In this document: positions 44,909 through 53,250 of the stretch, piece by piece
Position numbering within the stretch: position 1 is the stretch's first letter
Layout: the number at the start of each line of letters is the position of its first letter
From: Candidatus Aminicenantota bacterium
Lineage (GTDB): Bacteria; Acidobacteriota; Aminicenantia; Aminicenantales; UBA4085
Direction of reading: 5' to 3'
Length of the DNA stretch: 64,000 nt
Assembly: GCA_003141555.1 (NCBI GenBank)
Contig: PLMN01000028.1
Coordinates: 124,524 to 188,523, forward strand
The notes under the pieces: model-generated
The model's database searches: none
Told to the model about the DNA's origin: nothing
Seen by the model: only the letters and a program-made list of their open reading frames with translations
Translations under genes and position numbers: made by a program

Positions 44909-45838
44909 TCAGCTTTTCGCCGCCCCGCCGAGATGGAAGACCACGCCGAGGCACACCTGGAAGAACGAAGGATTGACGGCCAACTCGAATTTGTTGCCGA
45001 GCAGGGCGAGGTCGGCGGCCTCGGCCGCGCCGAACGGCTGGCCGGTGACGGCGGTGGAGAAGATGCCGTTGTAGGAGCCGTAGACGAGATTCCAGGTCAG
45101 GGTCTTCGCCGGGCAGTAGAAATACCTCGCTTCGATCAGGAGGGCGAGCTTCTCGTTCACCGCGACGTTCAACCCGGCCCCGAGATCCGCCCCGATCGCC
45201 GTCCACGACGTGGCCGGGATCCTGAGGGGGACGGGAAGCGCGTCGACATATTGAGTCACGGTCGTATTGTTTTGATCGTCCACCGAGGAATCAAACGTCG
45301 TGATGCCATAGCCGAAGAGCGATTCGGACCGGAAGGTATTGCGGAAGAACGACACCCCGCCGGACACGACCCCCTCGACCTTCCCCGAGCCGAAGCGGGC
45401 GGCGAGGTTGATCGACAAGGGCAGGCTCGTGACGCTGCCCGTCCTGTCCCATTCCCGATTCATCTCCTGGTCGGCGCCGGAGGTCCAGGTCCAATGGAAA
45501 TTGAAGGTCGAAGTGTTGTCGACCCGACCGTGCATCGCTCCGGCCAGGATCTGGAGGCCCACGCCCCCGGTGAAATAAAGCGTCAGGGAGGCGCCGGCCG
45601 CGAGGCCGGGCCCGGGATACATGGCAATATAGGTTTGTTCATCGACGACGCTCAGGGAGTTTGCGCTCCAGCCCGCCTCGTAAAGCGTCGAGCCGGTGAT
45701 CCGGGACAAGGCGAAGCCGCCATAGAGGGCCAGATCGAGCCGGCTCTTCCGATCGCCATCAGCCCGGGCCGGAGGCGCCGTGAGGAACAAGGCCGCCAAG
45801 ACGGCCGCCGCGACCGCCGCCGATCTGTTTCTGCTCAT
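44909..45838 (-). CDS. Outer-membrane beta-barrel-like protein
   Basis: 309 residues. A signal peptide (1-26, ending PPARA) is followed by strands alternating polar and apolar residues with many Gly, Tyr and aromatic girdle positions (LDLALYGGFALSRIT, ASLTLYFTGGVGLQILAG, FELAVNPSFFQVCLGVVFHLGG at the C-terminus). This is the look of an outer-membrane barrel of the OMP_b-brl kind with roughly ten to twelve strands. It lies 19 bases after the gene of BNR protein 2 and is probably cotranscribed with it; BNR protein 1 follows. The final residues (GGAAKS) lack the typical terminal Phe/Trp, so the signal may be internal. Confidence 0.7.
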   Translation of the reverse strand: MSRNRSAAVAAAVLAALFLTAPPARADGDRKSRLDLALYGGFALSRITGSTLYEAGWSANSLSVVDEQTYIAMYPGPGLAAGASLTLYFTGGVGLQILAGAMHGRVDNTSTFNFHWTWTSGADQEMNREWDRTGSVTSLPLSINLAARFGSGKVEGVVSGGVSFFRNTFRSESLFGYGITTFDSSVDDQNNTTVTQYVDALPVPLRIPATSWTAIGADLGAGLNVAVNEKLALLIEARYFYCPAKTLTWNLVYGSYNGIFSTAVTGQPFGAAEAADLALLGNKFELAVNPSFFQVCLGVVFHLGGAAKS

Positions 45839-45857
45839 GGCCCACCTCTCCCGCCGC

Positions 45858-48323
45858 TCAGTGCTTGGAGGACGGGGCCGGCCGATTGTCCCGGCCGCAC
45901 TCCCCCGTGATTGTCGCCACGGACGAGTGCGGCGGAACCAAACCCCCGGGGCGGCGCCCGGGGCCCCCGCCGCCGTTGATCGGGTTCGCGTCGAGCGTCC
46001 ACATCCCCCGGCCGTGGGTGGCGATCACGATCATGTTGTCGCGCGGATGGATGATCAGGTCGTGGACATAGGCCGAGGGAAGGTTCGACCCGAGCGTCTG
46101 CCAGGTCTTCGCCCCGTCGATCGTGACGTACACGCCCTGATCCGCGCCTACGTAGAGGATGTTCCGGTCGATCGGATCCTCGCGGATGACGTTGACCGGG
46201 CCGAGCGGGATGCCCTTCGAGATGTCCGTCCAGGTCCGGCCGTAGTCCGTCGACTTCCAGACATACGGAACGACGTCGTCGTCGCGCTTGCCGTTCTGGG
46301 TCAGGTAGGCCGTGGCCAGGTCGTATTGCGAGGCGACGAGGCGCGAGATCCATTTCTGAGGGGCCAACCCGGCCGTGATCTCCTGCCAGGCCTTGCCGCC
46401 GTCCCGCGTGATCCAGGCCCGGCCGTCGTCCGTTCCGGCGTAGATCAGGCCGGCCGCGAGAGGCGACTCGGAGATGGCGAAAAGAGTGTGGTAGGGGATG
46501 TCGCCCATCTCGGCCGCCTTGGGGGAGGTCAGGTCGGGGCTGATCCGCGTCCAGGTGTCGCCCCGGTCGGTGGACTTGAAGAGGTATTGCATGCCGTGGT
46601 AGATCGTCCTCGGATCGTGGGGCGAGAGGATGAACGGCGCGAGCCACTGGCCCCGCAGCGGGGGCTCGCCCTTGGGCTGAACCGGGAGCAGGTCCTTGCT
46701 GAACGGTCGTCCCGGTTTCGATCCGGGCTGGTCGTATTCCGTCCGGCTGATCGTGCCGTAGAAGCCGGCCGAGTAAACGACGTTCGGGTTGGTCGGATCG
46801 ATGGCCTGGTTCGAGCCCTCGCCGCCCGGCGCGCCGTCGAAGCGCTGGACGGGCACCCGGTCCCGGCCGCGGGTGAGGTCCACCGGCGCCCGGAAGCTGC
46901 CGTGATCCTGCATCGAGCCGTAGACCTTGAAGGGCGTGCCCATGTCGTAGGCGACGTTGAAGAACTGGCAGACCGGCAGGTTGTCCCGGAAAGCTTTCCA
47001 GGTCTTGCCCCGGTCGTATGATACGGCGAGTCCTTGGTCGTAGCCGTTGACCAGATAGCCGGAATTGTCGGGATCGATCCAGAGGCAGTGATGATCCCCG
47101 CCCGGGGTGCGGACGCCTCGGAAGGTCTTGCCCCCGTCGGTGGACGTGTTCAGGCCCAGGCCCATGGTATAGACCGTGTTCTCGTCGCTCGGATCGACCC
47201 GGATCTGGCCAAACACCCAGCCGTACGTGCCGGAGAGGTTCTCCATGAAGCTCTTCATCTGGGGCGTCTGGGGGCAGACGAGCGTCCAATGCCCGCCCTT
47301 GTCGTCGGACCGGTAAACCGTAGCCCCTTTGATGAATCCCGACGAGGGGATGCCGTACGAATCGGCTTTTTCCTCGGCGGTCGGCTCACGCGAAATCCGG
47401 TAGTCGTCGACGAGGGCGTAGAGGACGTTCGGCTTGGTCCGGCAGACGTCGAGGCCGATCCGGCCGCGATACCGGGCCTCGGGCAGGCCGGCGTTCGCCG
47501 GCGTCCAGGTCGCCCCGCCGTCCACGGACTTGAAGATCCCGCTCTCCTTGGAGGCGGCATCATTGCGCGGGTCGTTCCATTTCTTGCGCGTCCGCTGCCA
47601 CATTGCCGCGTACAGCGTCCCGGGGTCCTGCGGGTCCATCCGCAGATCGATGGCCCCCGTTCCGTCGCCGACGTAGAGGACTTTAGCCCAGGTTCGGCCC
47701 CCGTCCGTCGTCTTGTAGACGCCCCGGTCTGGATTCGTCGTCCATTCGGAGCCCGAAGCCGCGACATAGACGACGTCGGGATCTGCGGGATGGACCACGA
47801 TGCGGGCGATGGTGGCCGTGCCGGCCAGGCCCATGGGCGTCCAGGTCATCCCGCCGTCGACGGACTTATAGACGCCGACCCCGGATTGGGAGCTGCGAAA
47901 GATGTTGGACTCGCCTGTCCCGATCCAGACGATGTTCGGATCGGACGGGGCCAGGGCGATGGCCCCGATGGCCGTCGAGGGGCCCTTCTCGAAGACCGGC
48001 TGCCAGGTCGTGCCCTCGTTCACGGTCTTCCAGACGCCGCCGGAGGCCGTGGCCACGAACATGGTATAGCTCTTGCCTTTGGGCGCCACCACGGCGATGT
48101 CGATGCATCGGCCGCTGACGTTGACCGGTCCGAGGAACTGCCATTTCGCGTCCTTGAAGGCGGAGACTTTCTCCATCTCAAGCTGCTTTTCGTACATCTT
48201 CAGCCGCAGGCTGGAATCGGTATTGGTGACCCGCGCCGGCTTCCCGGCGGGTTGTTGGGCGGGAATGGCCATAACCAGGGCCAAGACGGCCAGGGCCGTG
48301 AGCGTCGTCCGGACGAGCTTCAT
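45858..48323 (-). CDS. Secreted BNR/VPS10-type beta-propeller protein 2
   Basis: 821 residues. The signal peptide (about 1-23, ending MAIPAQQ) and Asp-box repeats (KSVDGGMTWTP, KTTDGGRTWAK, KSTDRGDTWTR, KSTDYGRTWTD) show the same fold as BNR protein 1. Shared blocks such as GTYGWVFGQIRVDPSD confirm that the two are paralogues. It heads a three-gene set (BNR2, barrel, BNR1), suggesting a surface-associated assembly. GAGGAGG lies before the ATG at 48323. The C-terminal tail of about 40 residues (from PINGGGGPGRRPGG) is not seen in BNR1 and is encoded by a palindromic repeat. Confidence 0.85.
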   Translation of the reverse strand: MKLVRTTLTALAVLALVMAIPAQQPAGKPARVTNTDSSLRLKMYEKQLEMEKVSAFKDAKWQFLGPVNVSGRCIDIAVVAPKGKSYTMFVATASGGVWKTVNEGTTWQPVFEKGPSTAIGAIALAPSDPNIVWIGTGESNIFRSSQSGVGVYKSVDGGMTWTPMGLAGTATIARIVVHPADPDVVYVAASGSEWTTNPDRGVYKTTDGGRTWAKVLYVGDGTGAIDLRMDPQDPGTLYAAMWQRTRKKWNDPRNDAASKESGIFKSVDGGATWTPANAGLPEARYRGRIGLDVCRTKPNVLYALVDDYRISREPTAEEKADSYGIPSSGFIKGATVYRSDDKGGHWTLVCPQTPQMKSFMENLSGTYGWVFGQIRVDPSDENTVYTMGLGLNTSTDGGKTFRGVRTPGGDHHCLWIDPDNSGYLVNGYDQGLAVSYDRGKTWKAFRDNLPVCQFFNVAYDMGTPFKVYGSMQDHGSFRAPVDLTRGRDRVPVQRFDGAPGGEGSNQAIDPTNPNVVYSAGFYGTISRTEYDQPGSKPGRPFSKDLLPVQPKGEPPLRGQWLAPFILSPHDPRTIYHGMQYLFKSTDRGDTWTRISPDLTSPKAAEMGDIPYHTLFAISESPLAAGLIYAGTDDGRAWITRDGGKAWQEITAGLAPQKWISRLVASQYDLATAYLTQNGKRDDDVVPYVWKSTDYGRTWTDISKGIPLGPVNVIREDPIDRNILYVGADQGVYVTIDGAKTWQTLGSNLPSAYVHDLIIHPRDNMIVIATHGRGMWTLDANPINGGGGPGRRPGGLVPPHSSVATITGECGRDNRPAPSSKH
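45894..45976. repeat. Palindromic repeat, copy 2 (inside coding sequence)
   Basis: Hairpin A arms at 45894-45909 and 45918-45933 with two mismatches and an 8-base loop; the right arm CACGGACGAGTGCGGC is identical to that of copy 1. GGAAC and ten bases follow, then hairpin B, CCCCGGG (45944-45950) and CCCGGGG (45957-45963). Same order and spacing as copy 1. It lies in the 3' end of BNR protein 2. Confidence 0.7.
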
Positions 48324-48369
48324 GAGCGACCTCCTCTCGGGACGCGGGAAATCCATCCCGACGAGGGCC

Positions 48370-48399
48370 ATCATAATTGGAATGGGGCACCCCGCGCAA
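48370..48399 (-). promoter_or_regulatory. Possible promoter of BNR protein 2
   Basis: On the minus strand TTGCGC (complement of 48394-48399), 18-base spacer, TATGAT (complement of 48370-48375). Confidence 0.35.
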
Positions 48400-48446
48400 G
48401 CCGAGGGCTCGGGGGGAGAGGGCCGGCGCTATTGCGGGTCCTGTCA

Positions 48447-48707
48447 CCGGCCAGCCCCAGCGGCCTCCGGAAAAAGGGGCGGAAAAGGTCGCTGCGCCCC
48501 ATTCCCCTCGCCCAAGCCGGAGTCGCTGCCCGTGAGGCGAGGGGGGAGAGGGCAAGGCGGCCGGTGTGGAGGCGAGCCGGCATGGACCAGCGACGCGAAG
48601 CGGCGCTGGCGGCGAGCCGTAACCCCGAGCCGGTTTCCTCGCCGGGGAAACCGGCGTGCCGACGGCCCTCTCCCCCTGGTGCCCCGGAGGCCGCTGGGGC
48701 TGGCCGG
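48447..48707. repeat. MITE-like unit with perfect 24-base inverted ends
   Basis: The ends 48447-48470 and 48684-48707 are exact 24-base inverted repeats that begin CCGGCCAGCCCCAG. They enclose 213 non-coding bases with further internal stems, and an additional GCGGG/CCCGC pair lies eight bases outside each end. The layout resembles a miniature inverted-repeat element; no target-site duplication is evident. Confidence 0.55.
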
Positions 48708-48750
48708 CGTACTTGCCCGCGATCTAATACGCGGTCAAGTACAGGCGTAT

Positions 48751-48790
48751 CATGACCCCCAGGCCAAAGCCTGGGGGCCCCAACGCCGAC
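48751..48790. repeat. Palindromic repeat, copy 3 (hairpin B only)
   Basis: CATGACCCCCAGGC-CAAA-GCCTGGGGG then CCCC and ACGCCG matches the reverse complement of copy 1 (CATGATCCCCAGG...CCTGGGGCCCC..CGCCG). The stem is nine perfect pairs (48756-48764 with 48769-48777). Hairpin A is missing. A TTGACA -35 box follows, as in copy 1. Confidence 0.6.
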
Positions 48791-48815
48791 AGGACCCGCG
48801 CAATTGACAACGCAA

Positions 48816-48845
48816 TTGACATCGCGCTTTTAATCCTGATATACA
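48816..48845 (+). promoter_or_regulatory. Promoter of GT39-type gene 1
   Basis: TTGACA at 48816-48821 and TATACA at 48840-48845, 18-base spacer. A second TTGACA lies 12 bases upstream (48804-48809). The expected start is about 15 bases before the ATG. Confidence 0.5.
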
Positions 48846-48866
48846 TCCGGACGCAGGATCGCCGCC

Positions 48867-50381
48867 ATGATGTCCGATTCCCCGCCGCTCAAGATCGAAA
48901 TCCGAAGCGAATACGCCTTGCCGGCGATCATCCTTCTCCTCGGGGCTGTCCTCCTGTTCGCCAACCTCTGGGTCGGTGACCTGGGCCTCGACTCGGCCGC
49001 TTACGCCACCATCTCCCGGGCGATCCTGAGGACCCACGACTGGGTCGTGCCCCATTACGAGCACTGCGCCCCGTACCAGGACTGCTGGCTCCATCCGCCG
49101 CTCTTCTACTGGATGACGGCCGTAAGCTTCAAGCTCTTCGGCATCACCGAGTTCGCCGCCCGCTTCGTCTCCGCCCTGCTCGGCCTGGGGACCATCCTGC
49201 TCGTCTATTTCATCGGGGCCCGCGCCGCCGGCTCGCGCAAGGCCGGGTTCCTGGCGGCGTTCGTCCTTCTGACCACCCAGCCCTTCCTCGAGCTCGGCCG
49301 GAAATGCCAGATCGACGTCCCCTTGACCTTCTTCCTGACGCTCACCGTCTACTTCTTCCTGCTGGCCCTCCGCAAGAGCAAAATCTTCTTCCTCCCGGCG
49401 GGCGCCGCCGCGGGACTGGCGACGCTCACCAAGGGGCTGCCGGCGCTCGGCATCCTGGGCGTCATCGGCCTTTATTTCCTCCTCAAGGGCGACATCAAGT
49501 TCTTCATCAGTCTCCGCCTCCTCTACCTCATCGGCGGCTTCCTCCTGGCCCTCGGCCTGTGGATCGTCCCTCTCGTCCTCGCCGACCGGTTCGGCGATTT
49601 CGTCCAAGCCTACTTCGGCGGTCAGATCTGGGGCGTGCTCACCGGCCCGTCGGCGGCCCGAAAAGGCCTTTTCGCCGGCGGGCTAAAGGACTATCTCTGG
49701 TATGTCGGCGCCCTGGTCCAGCGATATTGGCCATGGCTGCCCTTCCTCGCCCTCTCGATCCCCCTCGCCCTGAAGAAGAGGAAAGACCAGCCGTTCGGGA
49801 TGATCTTCCTGCTCTGGGGCCTGGTCTTCCTCCTGTTCTTCAGCGTCGCGTCCCAGAAGTTCTTCCGCTATATGGCCCCCCTCTACCCCGCGTTCGCCCT
49901 GATCATCGGCGTATCCCTGGGCGACAGGCTGAAGGACGCAACCTTCCGGAAATTCGTCATCGCTTCGGCGGCCCTGCTTGGGATCCTGCTCTTGGCCGTG
50001 TCGCTCTTCCCGGTCTATTTCGGCCGGATCAACGCTCCCGACAAGACCGAAATCAAGAAGCTGGCCCCCTACATCCGCATTCTCGTCGGGGACAAGGACC
50101 CGATCTCGGTCTACCGGCTCAACTATTGGACCACGGTAGCTGATTTCGCGTTCTACGTCGACCGGCCTATCCAAGCCCTGGACGGGGACGAGGAGTTCCT
50201 CCGATCCCTGGACCAGGGCGGGCGCTACGGCTACCTGAAAAAGAGCGACTTCGCCAAATGGGCGCCGGACGTCCGGGAGCATTTTCCCCCGCTATTTGCA
50301 ACCGAGAATTTCTACCTGATCACGAACGCCGAGAACCGGAAAGCCCAGCTGGCCAAGATCCTGCCGTTCCCGATCTTCTAG
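48867..50381 (+). CDS. GT39-type membrane glycosyltransferase 1 (ArnT/PMT-like)
   Basis: 504 residues with about 11-12 membrane segments starting at ALPAIILLLGAVLLFANLWV. The first outside loop has the acidic GLDSAAYATISRAI motif and WLHPPLFYW, typical of dolichyl/undecaprenyl-phosphate-sugar-using transferases of the GT39/ArnT fold. It moves a sugar from a lipid carrier onto a lipid or protein on the periplasmic side. The substrate is unknown. A soluble C-terminal part (from about 400) has VYRLNYWTTVADFAFYVDRP. It is followed by a second, different GT39-like gene. A second ATG at 48870 is equally possible. Confidence 0.85.
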   Translation: MMSDSPPLKIEIRSEYALPAIILLLGAVLLFANLWVGDLGLDSAAYATISRAILRTHDWVVPHYEHCAPYQDCWLHPPLFYWMTAVSFKLFGITEFAARFVSALLGLGTILLVYFIGARAAGSRKAGFLAAFVLLTTQPFLELGRKCQIDVPLTFFLTLTVYFFLLALRKSKIFFLPAGAAAGLATLTKGLPALGILGVIGLYFLLKGDIKFFISLRLLYLIGGFLLALGLWIVPLVLADRFGDFVQAYFGGQIWGVLTGPSAARKGLFAGGLKDYLWYVGALVQRYWPWLPFLALSIPLALKKRKDQPFGMIFLLWGLVFLLFFSVASQKFFRYMAPLYPAFALIIGVSLGDRLKDATFRKFVIASAALLGILLLAVSLFPVYFGRINAPDKTEIKKLAPYIRILVGDKDPISVYRLNYWTTVADFAFYVDRPIQALDGDEEFLRSLDQGGRYGYLKKSDFAKWAPDVREHFPPLFATENFYLITNAENRKAQLAKILPFPIF

Positions 50382-50400
50382 CTCGGGGCCCGCACCGCCG

Positions 50401-50428
50401 TTGACAGAGCCGGGAGAAATAGGATATT
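50401..50428 (+). promoter_or_regulatory. Promoter of GT39-type gene 2
   Basis: TTGACA at 50401-50406, 16-base spacer, GATATT at 50423-50428; the expected start is about 50435, eight bases before the ATG, so there is almost no leader and no Shine-Dalgarno. The -35 follows CACCGCCG. Confidence 0.5.
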
Positions 50429-50442
50429 CCTATCCCCGAATC

Positions 50443-51630
50443 ATGAGCGTGCGATCATCCGCGGATCGGGGAACGGTTCGCCTTCTTCTGATCTTCACCC
50501 TGGCCCTGATTTCGTATGGGGTCATCGTCAGCATTTTCCCCTTCGACTATCATGATTCGGATTCTTCGTGCTACAGCCGCATTTCCCAGGAGCTGGCCTA
50601 TGAGCCTCTCTCGACGTGGTGCGCGCCCCAATGGTACGGGCACGGGGGGAATCAGGGATTGTTCCGGGATCATCCGCCGGGGCTGTTCTGGCTGCCCGCC
50701 CTCCTCGTCCGGGCCGGGGTCAAGGCTTCCCGGGCCGCCCTCTGCGCGAATTTCATCTATATCCTCCTCGGCCTGTATTTCCTCTTCAAGCTCGCCGCGC
50801 TCTACGGGGACGCCGCCCTGGGCTGGGCCGCGGTCTTCGGCTTCGTCCTGACGCCGATTTTCATGCAGTATCTCGTCCGGGCCAATCACGAGCAGCCGTT
50901 GAATCTGGCCGTCGTGGCCGGCCTCTACGGCCTGGCCCGCAGCTCTCGGGCCTTCCGCTACAAGGCCCTCTTCGCAGCGGCCCTGGTTTTCGCCGTCTTC
51001 ATCAAGGGCTTGAGCGCCATCATCCTCTCGATCCTGGCCTTCCTTTTCTGGCTGATCCTCTCGCGCAACAGGAAGACCTTCACCCTGATCGTCGTCGCCC
51101 ATCTCCTCATGCTGGCCACCGTCGCCCTTTTTGAAGGGTGGTACCGGAGCGTGACCCATTCCAGCTTTTTGGCCGTCTATATCGCCTTCCAGGGGGGCCG
51201 GACCGTCCAAGCCGTATTCGCTCCCTTGCGGAAGCTCTACAATCTCATGTGGTATGGCGGCCGGGCGCTGTGGTTTTCCGCGCCCTGGGTCTATTTCGCC
51301 TTATACGGGCTCTTCAAATATGGAAAGAAAAAGCTCGCCCTGGCCAAGGACACTTTGATCCAATTCCTTTTCGGGGGATCGGCGGCCGTCATGGCCTTTA
51401 TCTCGCTCTCGGACCGGAAGGCGGACCGCTATATCTTCCCCGCCTACCTGTTGCTCTCGTTCGCCGGCGTCTATGCCCTCTCCCGGATGAAGCCCGGATT
51501 TCTCGACTTCTTCCGGCGGCGGGCGAAGCGCCTGCCCTGGATCCTGGCCCTGGGGCTTGTCGTCTTTTCGTTTCTCAGCATCTTCATCGACAACCATTTC
51601 TATAAATTCATCCGCTTCTGGCCGAATTAG
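50443..51630 (+). CDS. GT39-type membrane glycosyltransferase 2
   Basis: 395 residues with about ten membrane segments. The first outside loop has DYHDSDSSCYSRISQEL and later FRDHPPGLFWLP, the acidic pair and HPP that mark GT39/PMT-like lipid-linked sugar transferases. It is shorter than its neighbour and lacks the soluble C-terminal domain; it ends with a basic loop and a final membrane helix (WILALGLVVFSFLSIF). The ATG at 50443 is used because the in-frame TTG at 50401 is the -35 box itself. It probably decorates an envelope lipid or glycan together with the preceding enzyme. Confidence 0.8.
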   Translation: MSVRSSADRGTVRLLLIFTLALISYGVIVSIFPFDYHDSDSSCYSRISQELAYEPLSTWCAPQWYGHGGNQGLFRDHPPGLFWLPALLVRAGVKASRAALCANFIYILLGLYFLFKLAALYGDAALGWAAVFGFVLTPIFMQYLVRANHEQPLNLAVVAGLYGLARSSRAFRYKALFAAALVFAVFIKGLSAIILSILAFLFWLILSRNRKTFTLIVVAHLLMLATVALFEGWYRSVTHSSFLAVYIAFQGGRTVQAVFAPLRKLYNLMWYGGRALWFSAPWVYFALYGLFKYGKKKLALAKDTLIQFLFGGSAAVMAFISLSDRKADRYIFPAYLLLSFAGVYALSRMKPGFLDFFRRRAKRLPWILALGLVVFSFLSIFIDNHFYKFIRFWPN

Positions 51631-51665
51631 CCGATTCCCGCGTATTTGACGAATCGCCCCCCAAG

Positions 51666-51694
51666 TTGACACCCTACCCGCCCTTTGATAATCT
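51666..51694 (+). promoter_or_regulatory. pgsA promoter, probably giving a leaderless message
   Basis: TTGACA at 51666-51671, 17-base spacer, TAATCT at 51689-51694; the expected transcript start is at or one base before the ATG at 51702. Confidence 0.5.
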
Positions 51695-51701
51695 CCGAAC
51701 G

Positions 51702-52250
51702 ATGAACGCGCCGAACGTGCTGACGTTGCTCAGGATCGCCCTGATCCCCTTCTTGATGATCGCCCAGATGTCGGCCTTCAGGAATCACGAGTTCGTCGCC
51801 CTCGGCATTTTCCTCGTGGCCTCGTTCACCGATACCGTGGACGGCGTCCTGGCCCGGCGGACGAACAAGATCACGACCCTCGGCCAGCTCCTGGACCCCA
51901 TCGCCGACAAGCTGCTGGTGATGGCCGCCTTCGTTTGCCTGGTCGAGACCGGCCATGTGCCGGCCTGGATGGCGGTGGTCATCATCGGGCGCGAGATCGC
52001 GGTGACCGGTTTCCGGGCCATCGCCGCCTCGAAGGGGACGGTCATTCCCGCGTCCTGGCCCGGGAAGGTCAAAATGGGCCTGGAGACGGTCACCATCTGC
52101 CTGCTCATCCTGGGCCGCGGCGTCATGGGCAAAGCGTTCGTCGCGGGGAAAATCGGCCTGTGGCTGGTCCTCGCGGCCGCGGTCTATTCCGCGGGCGAGA
52201 TCTTCATCAAGTACGGCCCGCAGCTCCTCAAAGAACCCTCAGCCGATTGA
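51702..52250 (+). CDS. pgsA: CDP-diacylglycerol-glycerol-3-phosphate 3-phosphatidyltransferase
   Basis: 182 residues with four to five membrane helices. The CDP-alcohol phosphotransferase motif is complete: DTVDGVLARRTNKITTLGQLLDPIADK (DGxxAR...G...D...D) at about 41-67. It makes phosphatidylglycerol phosphate, the first committed step to phosphatidylglycerol and cardiolipin. The ATG at 51702 matches the usual N-terminus NAPNVLTLLRI. No ribosome site is seen, in line with a leaderless message. The last 12 bases overlap the end of fabD on the other strand. Confidence 0.93.
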   Translation: MNAPNVLTLLRIALIPFLMIAQMSAFRNHEFVALGIFLVASFTDTVDGVLARRTNKITTLGQLLDPIADKLLVMAAFVCLVETGHVPAWMAVVIIGREIAVTGFRAIAASKGTVIPASWPGKVKMGLETVTICLLILGRGVMGKAFVAGKIGLWLVLAAAVYSAGEIFIKYGPQLLKEPSAD

Positions 52251-53162
52251 GGCCGACGCCCTGGCGAGGGACTCCATGTCCTCCACGTTCGCCGTCGCGA
52301 ACGGCTTCGGCCAGCCCTTGCCGATCCTCTTCATGAGCCCGATCAAGACCTTGCCCGACCCGAGCTCGACGAAGGCGTCGAGCGACTCGCCGGCCAAGGA
52401 TTCCATGGATTGGGACCAGAGCACCGGCCGGCTGACCTGGCGCTTCAGGGCGTCGCGCGCCTCGGCCCCCGTGCGGATGATCCGGGCGTCGACGTTGGTC
52501 ACGATCGGGAAGGCCGGATCCTTGAACGCGGTGGCGTCGAGGTCGACGGCCAGTCGGTCCTCGGCGGGCATCATCAGGGCGGAATGGAACGGGGCGCTCA
52601 CCGGGAGCATGACCGATCGGGGCGGCTTGGCGATCGCCAGCACCTCCTCGACCGCCGCCTTGTGGCCGGCGATGACGAACTGCTCCGGGCTGTTCCAGTT
52701 GGCGATCTGGACGACACCGGACGTCACCCTGGCCAGGGCCGCGACCAGGCCGTCGTGAGACACGCCCAGAACCGCGGCCATCGCCCCCTCGCCCACGGGC
52801 ACGGCCTCCTGCATGTAGAGGCCGCGCTTGTGGACAAGCCGCAGGGCGTCCTCGAAGGGGAGCGAGCCGGCCGCGACGAGGGCCGAGTATTCCCCAAGGC
52901 TGTGGCCGGCGGCGATCGCGGGCTCCCGCCCGAAGAGGACGAAGGCCGCGGTGCTCACGAGGAGCAGGGCCGGCTGCGTGTTTCGGGTGAGCTTGAGCTC
53001 GTCTTCCGGCCCTTCGAAGCAGAGCTTTGAGATCGGATAGCCGAGGGCGTCGTCCGCCCGGGCGAAGAGGGCGCGGGCGGCCTCGGCATGGTCATAAAAG
53101 CTCCGGCCCATGCCGACGGCCTGGGATCCCTGCCCGGGAAAAAGGAAGGCTGTTCTGGTCAT
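52239..53162 (-). CDS. fabD: Malonyl-CoA:ACP transacylase
   Basis: 307 residues. FLFPGQGSQ at the start, GHSLGEYSAL with the active serine (residue 88), VSAPFHSALM with the active histidine, and the C-terminal ELGSGKVLIGLMKRI are all present. The enzyme loads malonyl groups onto acyl carrier protein for fatty acid synthesis. GGAGAGA precedes the ATG. Other fab genes are not adjacent: pgsA converges from the left, and the surA-like gene ends 88 bases upstream on the same strand. It still fits a phospholipid neighbourhood with pgsA. Confidence 0.95.
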   Translation of the reverse strand: MTRTAFLFPGQGSQAVGMGRSFYDHAEAARALFARADDALGYPISKLCFEGPEDELKLTRNTQPALLLVSTAAFVLFGREPAIAAGHSLGEYSALVAAGSLPFEDALRLVHKRGLYMQEAVPVGEGAMAAVLGVSHDGLVAALARVTSGVVQIANWNSPEQFVIAGHKAAVEEVLAIAKPPRSVMLPVSAPFHSALMMPAEDRLAVDLDATAFKDPAFPIVTNVDARIIRTGAEARDALKRQVSRPVLWSQSMESLAGESLDAFVELGSGKVLIGLMKRIGKGWPKPFATANVEDMESLARASASIG

Positions 53163-53177
53163 CTGGTCTCTCCGCTG

Positions 53178-53243
53178 AAAAAAAAGGCCTATTTACCACA
53201 AGCCCCCGTCCGAGTTCAAGCCCGCCGGAGGCGCGGACGGGGG
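53178..53243 (-). terminator. Possible terminator after the surA-like gene
   Basis: A 10-base stem CCCCCGTCCG / CGGACGGGGG (53203-53212 and 53234-53243) begins eight bases after the stop, with a 21-base loop that can pair further. On the minus strand a run of eight T (complement of 53178-53185) follows 17 bases later, which is far for a classical terminator. Confidence 0.4.
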
Positions 53244-53250
53244 CGGCGGA

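Larger units (their letters stand above)
48324..48866. other. Long repeat-rich intergenic region
   Basis: About 540 bases without a convincing gene. It holds the BNR2 promoter, the 24-base inverted repeat pair at 48447-48707, GGGGGGAGAGGGC twice (48411 and 48541) with a complementary GCCCTCTCCCCC at 48665-48676, a hairpin GCCGGTTTCC / GGAAACCGGC at 48629-48655, a third copy of hairpin B, and the promoter of the first GT39 gene. Open frames here are GC-driven artefacts. Confidence 0.65.

Noticed and set aside
45835..48755. Long frames on both strands across the BNR2 gene
   Set aside because: The BNR repeats and signal peptide identify the true frame; the others are GC-driven.
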